In this document: positions 33,262 to 45,901 of the stretch, piece after piece
How positions within the stretch are numbered: the first letter of the stretch is position 1
How the letters are laid out: every line of letters begins with the position of its first letter
NCBI RefSeq assembly: GCF_014905175.1
Contig: NC_057788.1
Location: 20,616,154 to 20,680,153, forward strand
DNA length: 64,000 nt
Direction of reading: 5' to 3'
Source: Aphidius gifuensis
Taxonomy: Eukaryota > Arthropoda > Insecta > Hymenoptera > Braconidae
The notes under the pieces: model-generated
The model's database searches: none
What the model was told of the DNA's origin: nothing
What the model saw: only the letters and a program-made list of their open reading frames with translations
Translations under genes and position numbers: made by a program

Positions 33262-34528
33262 TTTTTCCACTGGATTTCAGAAAAAAACAAAATACAGTCT
33301 GATTTAATTCTATTTTTCAAAATAATTTGCCTAGGTGTTCACCGTTATTAACTCGCTCTCAGATATTGGGCAAACATCTTGGCCTCGGTGATAAAAATTA
33401 AACTCAACTCGACTCGTACTAAAATTAATGAATCAATAGAAACTCATGATTTTTTTTTATCTAATACTGGCAAGAATTTCAAGCTCTTGAAAATTTCCAA
33501 AATAACTTTAAATTGTTTTAACATTTATATCAAATAAATGAATTTTTTTTTTAACATAATATTGCTTCAAAATATTGATCACATATTAAGCTGACTTAAT
33601 GCATGGTTATTTTTAGAAAAGAATACAGCTTCAAAATAATATTAATAAATTATAATAAAAAATTTATTCTTTTTTTATTTTCATAAATAAAACAAAAAAA
33701 CAAAAACGTCGCTGGTTATAATAGCTGAGATAGAAAAATATGTAAATGAGTTATTTTTCGTTCAATAAAATGGATTTGAACCGAGTGAATAAAAATATTT
33801 TTAAAAAATTATTACAAAGTAATATTGATTCAAAATAAATTGAAAAAAAAGAGTATAAGTTAGATTTAGTCAACAACATTGTCTACATAATAATACATAT
33901 CTTATTATATTTGAAGAGAAAGTACGCAAATTATTATTATTATATATATCATGTATAATGTCAAATATTAATTAGACTATTATGACAATGTATATCAGTG
34001 TATAATTAATAATAATTTATTGAATTCATCAGCTATGACACTGATGACTTTGTACATATCTTTTAATATTTTTTATTTTTTGCTCTACATTTTCTATTCA
34101 AATAATTTGAAAGTTGAAAATTCTAGTTACCCAATTTTGAAGATATTTTTATAAATAAATGTTTAACTAATTATTATCAATAAAATTATGGAATTTTTTA
34201 AACGATTGTTACGAATATTTTATTTTCGTATGTATTCTTCTATATTCGCTAATTATTATACTTAAATTCTTATTGTCTTGAAAAAAATTTTCTTATTGTA
34301 AAAAACTAAAATATTATTAAATTGAAAAAATGATAAATACTTATATGTTTTTTATGAAAAAAAAGTAAAAAATTCAATTACATATATCAAAATGTTCATG
34401 ATGTTACGGTTATGTAATGTGGCATAAATAATAAAAATAATTGTTTGCAAGAATGTAAAGAACTTGCTTCATGTAAAAATAAGATTATAAAAAAAAATTA
34501 ATCTCATTTTTTGAATAATTAAATATAA
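33262..34528. other. spacer of shared flank repeats
   Basis: 33330-34000 matches 3840-4700 after U2. 34030-34110 matches 11230-11310. No gene. Confidence 0.55.
34521..34528 (+). repeat. target-site duplication, left, of hAT-like copy B
   Basis: AAATATAA, repeated exactly at 35317-35324. Confidence 0.85.
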
Positions 34529-35316
34529 CAGTGATGGGTAAATGGTCGATTTTTGAGGTTTCATACACTTACAGTAAGATACTGTAAGATACTGTAAGAA
34601 ACTGTAAGATACCTCTGACGCCATTTTGAACATTCTTATTGACTGTCAACTCGACAATTAGTTCTTATTGCTCGATATATATATTGTTATGTAATTTATT
34701 TGTTATATAAATATATATAATATCAAGGAAAACCAGTTTTAAGGAATTAATGTTGTTGAAATATATTTTATAACATATTCTTGCCCATCTTTCTTAGCTA
34801 CTATTTTCTTGGGATTTTATTTATTTAAAAATAAAATGCATCTAATTTTATTTATTAAATAAATTAAAATGTCCAAGGAAAAGCAGTAGCTAAGAAAAAG
34901 ATGTAGCTAAGAAATTAATGTTGCCAAAAAATTATGTTTTAAGGAATTAATGTTGCTTTAATTTTTAAATAATTATTTTAAATAAATAAAAATCCCAAGG
35001 ACAATAGTTTATGAAGATGGAGCTAAGGAATTACAGTTGCCAAAGAAATTCTTTTTTGAGCAACATTAATTCCTTAGCTACATCTTTTCCTTAGCTATTG
35101 CTTGTTTTTGGAATTTTTATTTATTTAATAAATGAATTACATGTATTAATCGAATAAAAAGAAATTGTAGCACGAAGGTTCCACTTTTATTCGTAAGAGG
35201 CGCTGGGAACGCAATGTAAGATACCTCGATGTATGAAACCGATGATGTAAGATACGGTATCTTACATGGTATTTTACACATGTAAGATACCAAGGTATCT
35301 TACCTACCCAACACTG
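34529..35316. mobile_element. hAT-like non-autonomous element, copy B, 788 bp
   Basis: Same ends (CAGTGATGGGTA / CAGTGTTGGGTA) and nearly the same sequence as copy A at 21762-22573, with several small deletions around 34740-34830 and 34995. Flanked by an 8-bp duplication different from that of copy A, so the two are independent insertions. It lies in the upstream flank of U12, between the flank and its promoter block. Confidence 0.88.
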
Positions 35317-35372
35317 AAATATAATATAATTGGTGTGGTCAAATGAAAATCCGTAATTATAGCTTCGTTTAC

Positions 35373-35468
35373 ATGAAAACTGTCGCGGTACTCTCTGGCT
35401 GGTTTCTCCTTAATAGTTCCATATGTTCCATTGTGTTCCATTTATTAAAAATCTGTCAAGTATAAAAC
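35373..35468 (+). promoter_or_regulatory. U12 promoter
   Basis: GC block CTGTCGCGGTACTCTCTGGC at 35380, then TGGTTTCTCCTTAATAG. TATA box TATAAAAC at 35461-35468, 99 bp before the ATG. The hAT-like copy B ends about 60 bp upstream of the block. Confidence 0.65.
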
Positions 35469-35559
35469 AACAATAAAAACATTGTAAGCATTGCAAATAC
35501 ATCAATCAGAAATTACATAATTTAGAAAAACAAATTTGAAATATATATTCATTAATAAG

Positions 35560-37018
35560 ATGGAACAAATTAAGAAACATCAGCTTGAGACAACTGATCA
35601 AGAATTATTTACTGATTCATTTAATTTTTGTTGGGAACTTTTGAAAAGTAAAGAATATTATCTCAGTGAACGTGAGCCCGATATATTTTCAAAGATGTCA
35701 TTGAATTATGGTCAAGACATGTATGATGCCATGATGATAATTATCAACAAAATTATAAAATCCAATGAAAACAAATCAAAAGTTGAATCAATAAAAATTG
35801 TAACAGCAGAAGCCACTTGTGACTCAGGTTATGATGATAATTGTGATCAATTGGATCAACAACAAAAACAACAGCAAGTTGACAAAGTGAACATTGACAT
35901 CGACAATAGTCAAGACAAGATGATATTAGAAAAAAGGAAAATATCAGTTGATGAAATTCATTCAAAGAAGATGTTCAAAGAAGGTATGTTTTAAATGATG
36001 TTAAATTTATTAAATTGTCATTTGATTCAATTTACTTTATTTTTTAGATAACAAAAAAAATAACTGTGATGATTCAAATAATGCTGAAAATGTACAAATT
36101 GTCTTTTCAAATGAAAACTTTATTAAAAAATCACATATAATTGTTTTTATTAAAAAGGAAAAAAAATTATTTACAAAAGACAATATAACCACTAAAGATG
36201 AAATCGTGTCAGATGATTTAATTGATGTTAGTAAAATTAATAACTGGAACGATCACCCATATGCACTAGATATAAAGTCAAATGAAATTTCCAATTTTTC
36301 TAAAGATAATAATCAAAGTTACTCGAATGAAGTCATTGAAAGTGTTGGTTATCAAATGAACACAAGAATTAGTACTGGATCTCTTGCTCCTAAAAACTAT
36401 AATTTTCATATAGAAGAAGACTATGGTTTAAGCTTCAACACAGACGAAAATTACCTTGAATATGATAATAATATTGATGTTGATGCTGATGATGATGATA
36501 ATGTTGATATTGTTGATGATGATAATGATTCCAATCTTTATGTTGATGATAATGATGCTGATAATAATCTAAAGCAAAATAAAAAACGTAAAAGTAGAAT
36601 TAAAAGAAATTATATTTCTTTTGAAAAAAAAAAACGTGTAGTCAAATTGGCAACAGAAAATCCAACTTGGTCATTAAACTTGCTGAGAGAACAAAGTGAA
36701 TGTAAAATTATTGATGGCCGCCGTCAAGTTGAAAGATGGAAAAAACAGGTTCAACGAGGAGGTTCTCCTCGTGAAATAATGAATCGTGTAAATAACTGGG
36801 TTCTAAATAAGTACATTGAGAGCCAAAAGAAAGGAGAAACAATTACAAATGAAGAAATTAGAACATGGGGACTTGAAGCCAAAAAAATATTTAAACCGAT
36901 GCAGTTTTCAGCAAGTCATCACTGGTTACAAATGTTTAAAAAAAACCATGAAATTACTTTTTGGGCAGAAAAAAACAATCATCTTCTTTATCAAACATTT
37001 ACGCTCCCTATGAAATAA
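35560..37018 (+). CDS. U12: family protein, short form lacking HTH2, 464 aa
   Basis: Exon 1 is 35560-35983 and exon 2 36048-37018, with a 64-nt intron in phase 1. N-terminal domain as in other members (LFTDSFNFCWELLKSKEYYL). The acidic region is long and Asp-rich (about 275-315). HTH1 is at 331-380 and the CENP-B-type HTH at 388-445 (EIRTWGLEAKKIF, FSASHHWLQMFKKNHEI). After NHEIT the normal GKPNNLKIN linker is replaced by FWAEKNNHLL, the frame moves, and the protein ends LPMK. The remaining HTH2 codons lie out of frame downstream and are themselves cut off at about 37080. U18 has the same ending, so the short form predates their duplication. Confidence 0.82.
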
Positions 37019-38140
37019 AAGTTAAAGTTGTCAATCTTGCAAATGAAAATCTACATTGGATTTTAAAAAGACTAAGAGAATAAATCTAAAGCTGCTGATG
37101 TTAGAACTACTTACTTATTATTTTTACTGGCTGGATCAATCAGTAAAGTCAAATTGTTATGTTATGTTAATGATTGTTGATCAATCATTGGACTTTATTG
37201 CAACAAAATTAACAACACACGTTACCTAATTTAAAAAATACTTTTATGGATAAATGTTCAAGTAATTAATTGTACTTAAGTCATGAATTCATATAATTGT
37301 TTAAAACAATCGTCTTGAATATTTAATTTTATTTGTATTCTTCTCTATGAATTATTCATTATACTCTTATCAATTATTAAAAACTCATTTAATTAAATCA
37401 AAATATATAAACTTTTTGAAAATATAATAACAATTTGGATATTGTTCTCAATCAAAGTACGGTGGTGTTGGACATTTACAATTTTCTTGATTATCGTTGT
37501 TGTCGTCATATGACATTGACGAATGTTAATTATGAATTTATATATATCAAAGTTTAGAATTAAATTTTTTTTTTACTTTTAATTAAATTATCATTGGTGA
37601 TTAAAACTGAGTTGAAATAAAACTCTGATGCTGAGTATAAAACAAAAAAAATGCAACAAATAACAAACCTAGTTAATAATAATAATGGATAATATAATAA
37701 TTATAAATATTGTAAAATAAAAAAGACATTCATGTGTTTTTGAGATGAATGGATTTTCCAAGTGGCTATCAATAATTTAATTGACGTTCATTCAACACAT
37801 TTACAATATTGCCGTTTTTTTTTATATTAGTTTGTCGTTACAGTATCTTGTCTTGAAACAAGATGATATCATTGGTTTTTATTATATAAGTATATATTTT
37901 TTATGAAAAGAATGTAAATAATTCAATTATATCAAAACTTTGATTATTTATTGATTACAGTTATGTGATGTGGTGGCAAAAATATTAAAAACAATCAAAC
38001 AAATTGTTTGAAAAAAATGTTAAAACCCTATTCCATGTTAAAATAAAAATATAATTGAATATAATAAATAACAATCTAATTTTTCAAATAATTAAATGTA
38101 CAATTGTTGTGGTTACATAAAAATGTGTAATTATATCTGT
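37019..38140. other. shared flank spacer
   Basis: Holds a truncated HTH2 remnant to about 37085, flank blocks, a minus-strand segment at 37510-37440 reading DNNDNQENCKCPTPPYFD and stop, and the ACACATTTACAATA block at 37795. No gene. Confidence 0.5.
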
Positions 38141-38142
38141 TC

Positions 38143-38290
38143 ATGAAAACAGTCGCGACTGGTCTGGACTGGTCGCGGCGCTTTCTGGCCGAGTTCACCT
38201 TATTCGGCCTTATCGTCTTATTAGCTTATTAGTGCTTATTAGTTTGAAGTTTCATGTGTTTCATTATTAATTATCTTTTAAGTATATAGC
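38143..38290 (+). promoter_or_regulatory. U13 promoter
   Basis: AGTCGCGACTGGTCTGGACT followed by GGTCGCGGCGCTTTCTGGCC: the GTCGCG core occurs twice, apparently from a short tandem duplication. The TATA position reads TATATAGC near 38283. Confidence 0.55.
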
Positions 38291-38376
38291 AATAATAAAA
38301 ACCTTGTAAGGATTAAAAATACAACAATAAAACTACATAACTTAAGAAAACGAGTTTGAAATATATCATCAAAAAG

Positions 38377-39955
38377 ATGAAACAAATTAAGAAACATCAG
38401 TTTAAGGAGATTGATCAACAATTGTTTACTGACTCATTTAATGTTTGTTGGGAACTTTTAAAACAAAAAGAATATTATGTCAGTGAACGTGAGATCAATA
38501 TATTTTCAAGGTTGTCATTAAATTATGGTCATGACATGTATGAGGCCATGGTGATATTTATGAAGAAAATTATAAAATCCAATAAACACAAAGTTGCAGT
38601 TAAAAAATCAAAAGTTGGATCAATAAAAATTGTAACAACAGAAGCTACTCGTGATTCAGGTTATGATAATAATTATGATCAAATAAATCAACAACAACAA
38701 CAACAGCAAGTTGACCAAGTAAACATTGACATCAACAACAGTCAAGACAAGATGATATCTAAAAAAAGAAAAATATCAGTTGATGAAATTCATTCCAAGA
38801 GAGCAGGTATATTTTAAATGTCTTGAAGATTTTTATTAAATTGTAATTTAATTCAATTTTTTTTATTTTTCAGATAGCAACAAAAACAACTGTGATGATT
38901 CAAGTAATTCCAGTGATATACAAATTGTTTCTTCAAATGAAAACTCAATTGACAAATTACATATGATTGATTTTATTGAAAAAGAAGAAAAATTATTTAT
39001 AGAAGAAAGTATAACCATTAAAGATGAAATGTTGCCAGTTACAGGTGATTCGATTGATGTTGATAAAATAAATAACTCGGACAATCAGTCAATTGGACAG
39101 AAAATAAAGTCAAATGAAATTTCCAATTCATCTAATAATACTAATCAAAGTTGCTGGAATAAAATTATTGAAAGCGTTGATTATCAAAAAAACACAAGAC
39201 TTCGTACTGGATCACTAGCTTCTAAAAAATATACTTTTCATCCAGAAGAAGATGATGATCTAAGTACTACCACAGACGAAAATTACATATATGATGATGA
39301 TGATGTTGATGATGAACTAAGCCTCACTAAAGATGAGAATAGCCTAATTCAAAATAAAAATCTTAAAGATAAAATTAAAATAATTGACGGTATTTCTTTC
39401 GAAGAAAAAACACGTGTAGTTAAATTGGCAATAGAAAATCCAACTTGGTCATTAGATATGTTGAGAAAACACAGTGGTTGTAAAATTATTAAACAACGTC
39501 TTCAAATTGAAATGTGGAAAAAACAGATTCAACAAGGAGGATCTTATCGTGAAAAAATGAATTTTGTGAATGACTGGATTATAAATAAGTGCATTGAGAA
39601 CCAAAAAAAAGGAGAAATAATTACAAATAAAAAAATTAAAACATGGGGGCTTGAAGCAAAAAAAATATTTAAACCGATACGATTTTCAGCACATGATACC
39701 TGGTTAAAAAATTTTAAAAAAAACCACGAAATTACTGGTAAACCAAATAATCTAAAAATGAATTGTAACTTGCAAACAAAAAAATCGGTTTCATACTCAA
39801 AAGTTCCCCATAAATTAAAAGTTAAAGTTGTTAATCTTGCAAATGAAAATCCACATTGGAGTTTGAAAATGCTCAGACAAGAGAGTGGTTGTAAAAATCT
39901 TGAAACTATGAATCAACTCAACTATTGGAAAAAAATTGTTAAAAATTCCAATTAG
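38377..39955 (+). CDS. U13: intact HTH/CENP-B-like family protein, 503 aa
   Basis: Exon 1 is 38377-38806 and exon 2 38874-39955, with a 67-nt intron. The first residues are MKQIKKHQFKEID, then the conserved LFTDSFNVCWELLKQKEYYV block. The Gln tract is seven residues. The Asp run is short and interrupted by a second SLTKDE. HTH1 is at 317-366 (RVVKLAIENPTWSLDMLRKH), the CENP-B-type HTH at 373-431 (DTWLKNFKKNHEI) and HTH2 at 454-502 (VVNLANENPHWSLKML). The stop falls right after HTH2 (KKIVKNSN), before the KKRATSLST tail of others. Out-of-frame tail codons follow the TAG, so the tail is newly lost. Confidence 0.85.
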
Positions 39956-40855
39956 AAAAGAGCCTCTAGTATTTCAACTGGTAAAATTAATTCTTCAGTA
40001 CAATATGAATATGATGATGAAGATAATAATACAAGTTCACGTGCAGACAAAAGCAAACGAAGGCAAATTGGAAGCTGATGATGTTAGAGTTACTTACTAA
40101 TGATTTTCACTGGCTGGATCAATCATTATCAAGTTGTTATTATTGTCAATAATCGTTGATCAATTATTAGATTTCATTAGAACAAAAATAACAAATTTTA
40201 GTTACTTAATTTAGAAAATACTTCAATGAATAAATGTTTCAGTAATTGGAAATTACTAATTAATAATCACGAATATATAAATATAATTTTTAAAACAATT
40301 GCATTGAATATTTTATTTTGAAATGTATTCTGTATATATTAATTATTATACTCTTATGTGTTAATATTATGAATCATAACTTATCATAAAATATATCAAC
40401 TGTTTAAAAATAATAACAATTCATATAATTAACAATTTTGATTTTATTTCTAATTAAAATATAGTGATGTTGGACATTTACGATTTTCTTGATTTTCATC
40501 ATCATCGTCATTGTACTTAGAATTTATAATACTTTGATCAATAATTAAAACAGCAGTAAATAAAACAACAGAATTATTATTAAATTTAAAAGATGATAAA
40601 CATAATTTTGTCTTTTTTAAAAAAGAGTAAATAATTTAGCTGTATCAACATATGTTAATTATTTTTTTATTACAGTTATGTTTTAGAGCATAAATATTAA
40701 TAAAAAATAATTGTATGCAAAAATATAATAATCATGTGTAGAAATAAAAATACGATAAATAATGATTTTAAAATTTTAAATATAATTAAGTGTACAATTG
40801 TTGTCGTCAAATAAAAATGCCTAATTATATATTAAATCTCTATTCATGGTTTACA
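39956..40855. other. shared 3' flank
   Basis: Family flank with the GATCAATTATTAGATTTCAT block and a minus-strand Asp run near 40500. No gene. Confidence 0.5.
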
Positions 40856-40941
40856 TTAAAACTGTCGCGACACTCTCTGGCCGGTTTCTCCTTATTAGTT
40901 TTATGTGTTCCATTTATTAAAAAATCTTTCAAGTATAAAAC
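40856..40941 (+). promoter_or_regulatory. U14 promoter
   Basis: ACTGTCGCGACACTCTCTGG at 40861, then CCGGTTTCTCCTTATTAG: a consensus block. TATA box TATAAAAC at 40934-40941, 88 bp before the ATG. Confidence 0.68.
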
Positions 40942-41021
40942 ACAAATAAAAACATTGTAAATATTGCAAATACAACTACATAGATTAAAATAACAAATTT
41001 GAAATTATATTCAGTAATAAG

Positions 41022-41918
41022 ATGGAACAATTTGATGTATATCAGCTTGAAAATACTGATCAACAATTGTTTACTGACTCATTCAATTTTTGTTGGGAAC
41101 TTTTGAAAAGAAAAGAATATTATCTGAGTGAACGTGAGACTAATCTATTTTCAAGGTTGTCAATAAATTATGGTCAAGACATGTATGATGCCATGATGAT
41201 AATTATGAACAAAATTATAAATTCCAATAAATACAAAGTTACAGTTGAAAAATCAAAAATCGAAACAATAAAAAGTGTAACAACAGAAGCCACTTGTGTT
41301 TCAGGTTATGATGATAATTATAATCAATTTAATCCACCACAACAAGTTGACAAAGTTCACAGTCAAGACAGGATGATATCAAAAAAAAGCAAAATACCAG
41401 TTGATGAAATTCATTCCGAGAAGATGTTTAAAGCAGGTATGTTTTAAATAATGTTAAGATTTTTGTTGAATTGTCATTTGATTCAATTTATTTTATTTTT
41501 CAGATTACAAAAAAAATAACTGTGATGATCCAAGTTATGCTAAAAATATACAAATTACTTCTTCAAATGAAAACTCAATTGAAAAATTACATATGATTGA
41601 TTTTATTGAAAAGGAAGAACAATTATTTACAGAACAAAATATAACTATTAAAGATGAAATGTTGCCAGTTACAGACGATTCAATTGATGTTGACGAAATG
41701 AATAACTGGAATGATCACTCATATGCACTAGATATAAAGTCAAATGAAATTTCCAATTTTTCTAAAGATAATTATCAAAGTTGCTCGAATGAAGTCATTG
41801 AAAATGTTGAACATCAAAAAAACACGAGAACTCATACCGGATCACTTGCTTCTAAAAAAACTAGTTTTCATACAGAAGAAGATGATGAACTAAGCTCTAC
41901 CACAGACGAAAATTGCCT

Positions 41919-41954
<36 letters not shown>

Positions 41955-42633
41955 CGATGACGATAGCATAAATCAAAATAAAAATTGTGAAGATAAAATT
42001 AAAGTAGTTAGCGGAATTTCTTATGAAGAAAGAAGTCGTGTAGTTAAATTGGCAAGCAAAAATCCAAATTGGTCATTACATTGGTTAAGAGAACGTAGTG
42101 GATGTGAAGGTATTAGACAACGCAGCCAAGTTGAAGAGTGGAAAAAACAGATTCAACAAGGAGGGTCTCCTCGTGAAAAAATGAATTTCGTAAATAACTG
42201 GGTTATAAATAAGTGCATTGAGAACAAGAAAAAAGGAAAAATAATTACGAATAAAAAAATTAAAACATGGGGACTTGAAGCAAAAAAAATATTTAAACCT
42301 GCAAAATTTTTAGCAGGTTGCAAGTGGTTAGCAAATTTCAAAAAAAACCATGAAATTACTGGTTATCCAAATAATCTAAAAATTAATTGTGACTTGCAAA
42401 AAAAAAAATCATTGTCATCCTCAAGAGTTTACGTTCCCCATGAAATAAAAGCTAAAGTTGTTAATCTTTTAAATGAAAATCCAGATTGGAGTTTGAAAAT
42501 GCTTAGAGAAGAAAGTGGTTGTAAAAATCTTGAAACTATGAGTCAACTCAACAATTGGAAATACGCTGTTAACAATTTTAATAAGAAAAGGGCCACTGGA
42601 TCAAAAGTTTCTGAAAAATTTAAGTCTACTTGA
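41022..42633 (+). CDS. U14: intact HTH/CENP-B-like family protein, 514 aa
   Basis: Exon 1 is 41022-41436 and exon 2 41504-42633, with a 67-nt intron. The N-terminal domain is typical (LFTDSFNFCWELLKRKEYYL, LSINYGQDMYDAMMII). The Gln tract has almost vanished (NPPQQ). The acidic region ends in an uninterrupted run of 15 Asp (about 277-292). HTH1 is at 309-359, the CENP-B-type HTH at 365-424 (KWLANFKKNHEI; the usual SASxGW is LAGCKW) and HTH2 at 448-498. The protein ends KVSEKFKST. The promoter is the cleanest match to the family consensus. Confidence 0.86.
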
Positions 42634-43107
42634 GTAAGGTATCGAGAGAATGATGAATATAAAATTGCAAGTTCAAGTCGAGACAGGAGTAAATGATGGC
42701 AAATTTGAAGATTAAATACATACTACAAAGATGATAATGTTGGAAAATTAATTACCCACTAATTATTTTTACTGGTTGATAATGATCGTTGAGAAATTAT
42801 GGGATTACATCACAACTAAAGTAACGAATTTTAGTTACATAATTTCAAAAATACTTCTATAAATATATGTTTAACAAATTATTCTTAATAAGTTCATATA
42901 ATTTTTAAAACAATCATCTTGAATGTTTTTTTTTATATGCATTTTTCTATACTCATTAATTATTATATCATAATTAATTCTTATTGTCTTTAGTATTTAA
43001 AAAATTTTGATCAATAATCACAACAACAGCAAATCTAAGAAACAAAGATATTATTAAATATAGATAATGATAAATATATCTTTGTTTCTTATGAAAATAA
43101 TGTATAT
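42634..43107. other. shared 3' flank
   Basis: Recurrent flank blocks; no gene. Confidence 0.5.
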
Positions 43108-43310
43108 AATAAACTAAAAGTTAAAGTTGTTAATCTTACATATGAAAAACCACGCAGAGGAGTTTGAAAAGACTAAGAGAACAAAGTAGTTGTAATAATT
43201 TTGAAATCATCCGTCAATTTACAATTGGAAGAAAGTTGTTTTAAATTTCAACAAGAAAAGAGCTACTAGTCTTTTTATTGAAAAATTTAGTTCTACTTCA
43301 GTAAAATATT
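43108..43310 (+). pseudogene. U15: HTH2 fragment
   Basis: Begins LKVKVVNLTYEK, then a frame change, then SLKRLREQSSCNNFEIIRQF and the KKRATSLF tail. Only the last HTH and tail survive. The upstream side is flank sequence, so this is a recombination remnant. Confidence 0.75.
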
Positions 43311-44133
43311 GAATATGATGATGATAAAAATACAAGTTCAAGTGAAGACAGAGGCAAACGAGAGCAAAGCTGGAGTTGCTAATGTTAGAATTGCTCACTT
43401 ATTATTTATACTGGTTGTATCAATCATTATCAAGTTGTTATGTTATGTTAATGATCGTTGATCAATCATTAGACTTCATTTCAACAAAAGTAACAAATTC
43501 TATTAACCTTATTTAGAAAACACTTTCATGAATAATTGTTTAACTAATTATTATTAATAAATTCATATGATTTTTTAAAACAATCGTCTTGAATATTCAA
43601 TTTTCATGTGTATTGTTTGTAATGCATTAATTATTATACTTTTGTCGATTATAATAACACGTTTAATTAAAATAAAATATATAAAGTTTTTGAAGATAAT
43701 AACAATTAATATAAATAAAAACTTGAATTTTATTTTTGATTAAAGTATTGTGGCGTTGGACATTTACGATTTTTTTGATTGTTATCAATGATTAACTTAT
43801 CATCATCATCATCGTCATTATCGTTGTGTCCCTAGTATTTAAAATATTTATTAAATTTGAGAAGCGATAAATATACTTATCTGTCTTTTATAATAAAAAT
43901 TTTAATAATTCAACTGTACCAAAATATGTTAATTATTTTTTAAAACATTTATGTGATGTGGCATAAATATTAAAAAGAAATAGTTTGAAAAATGTAAAAG
44001 ACTTATTTCATGTTAAAATAAAGATATAAAAAAAAATAATCTAAATGAATTTTGAATAATTAAATATATAATTGTTGTGGTCAAATGAAAATACGTATGT
44101 ACATAATAATTATTATATCAGTGTTTACATGAA
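43311..44133. other. shared flank with Asp-run remnant
   Basis: Minus strand 43835-43745 reads NDNDDDDDDKLIIDNNQKNR followed by KCPTPQYFNQK and stop. No + strand gene. Confidence 0.5.
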
Positions 44134-44180
44134 AACTGTCGCGCTAGTCGCTACTCTCTGGTCAGTTTCTCCTTATCAGC
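44134..44180 (+). promoter_or_regulatory. U16 promoter GC block, no TATA
   Basis: ACTGTCGCGCTAGTCGCTAC, then TCTCTGGTCAGTTTCTCC. The segment that usually holds TATAAAAC is deleted: ATTAAAAATTATACAACAAT runs straight into the leader. Confidence 0.5.
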
Positions 44181-44275
44181 CTTATTAGTTTCATGTGTTT
44201 CATTTATTAAAAATTATACAACAATCAAAACTACATAGATTAAATAAACAAGTTTTAAATATATATGTTAATAAT

Positions 44276-45901
44276 ATGGAACTATTTGATAAACATCAGG
44301 TTGTTGAAATGAATGATCAACAATTGTTTACTGACTCATTTAAAATTTGTTGGGAACTTTTAAAAAGTAGAGAATATTATCTATGTGAACATGATACCAA
44401 TATATATTCAAGGTTGTCATTAAATTATGGTCAAGACATGTATGATGCCATGGTGATAATTATAAACAAGATTATAAAATCCAATGAAAAATTAAAAGTT
44501 GAATCAATAAAAAGTGTAACAGCAGAAGCCACTCGTAACTTAGGTTATGATGATGATGATTATGATGAATTGAATCAACAACGAAAACAACAAGTTAACA
44601 AGGTTCTTAGTAGAGACACGATGATATCAAAAAAAAGAAATTTGCCAGTTGATAAAATTCGTTCCAGGAAGATGTTTAAAGCAGGTACACTTAACATGTC
44701 TATAAGATTTTCATTGAATTGTAATTTGATTTAATTTATTTTATTTTTCAGATTACAAAAAAAATAACTGTGATGATTCAAGTAATGCTAAAAATATACA
44801 GATTGTTCCTTTAAATGAAAACTTAATTGACAAATTACATATGATTGATTTTATTAAAAAGGAACAAGAATCATTTACAGAACATAGTATAACCATTAAA
44901 GATGAATTGTTGTCAATTGCAGTGGATTCAATTAATGTTGACAATATAAATAACTTGAATGATCACTCAATTGGTCTAAAAATAAAGTCAAATGAAATTT
45001 CCAATTTTTTTAAAGATAATAATCAAAGTTACTCGAATAAAGTCATTGAAAATGTTGAACATCAAATAAACACAAGATTTCGTACTCGATCACTTGCTCC
45101 TGAAAAATATAGTTTTCATACAGAAGAAGATGATGATCTAAGCTTTACCACAGACGAAAACTACCTTGATAATGATGATGATGATGATGATTTCTATCTT
45201 TATGTTGACGATGATGATGATGATGATGATGATGATAATAGCCTAAATCAAAATAAAAATCTTGAAGAGGAAATTAAAATAACTAGTGACGTTTCTTTTG
45301 AAGAAAAAATACGAGTAGTTGAATTGGCACGTGAAAATTCAACTTGGTCATTAGATTTGCTAAGAGAACACAGTGGATGTAAAAATATCAGACAACGTCT
45401 TCAAGTTGAAATGTGGAAAAAACAGATTGAACAAGGAGGAACTCGTCGTCAGAAAATGAATCTTTAAATACCTGGGTTATAAATCAGTGCATTAAAAAGC
45501 AAAAAAAAAGGAGAAACAATTACAAATGAAAAAATTAAAATATGGGGACTTGAAGCGAAAAAAATATTTGAACCAATAAAATTTTCAGCACGTGATACCT
45601 GGTTAAAAACTTGAAAAAAAACAACGAAATTACTGGTAAATCAAATAATCTGAAAATTAATTGCAACATGCAAAAAAAAAAATCACTTTTATACTCAAGA
45701 GTTTTCGTTCCCCATGAAATAAAAGTTAAAGTTGTTAATCTTGCAAATGAATATCCACGTTGGACTTTGAACATGTTAAAAGAACAGAGTGGTTTTAATA
45801 TTAATGACATCAATCAACTCCGTAATTGGAAACGAGCTGTTAAAGATTTTAATAAGAAAAAAGCCACTAGTTTCTCCACTGGATCAACTGTTCAAATTTG
45901 A
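44276..45901 (+). pseudogene. U16: family gene truncated by frameshifts
   Basis: Exon 1 is 44276-44684 and exon 2 starts at 44752 (67-nt intron). The frame is open for 374 codons through the N-terminal domain, the acidic region with two Asp runs, and HTH1 (VVELARENSTWSLDLLREHS). It stops at 45467 (RRQKMNL) because of a base loss just before the CENP-B-type HTH. The rest (CIKKQ, GLEAKKIFEPIKFSARDTWL, then a stop, then HTH2 to 45901) is readable with two more frame changes. A truncated protein with HTH1 alone is possible, but several lesions suggest a pseudogene. Confidence 0.8.
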
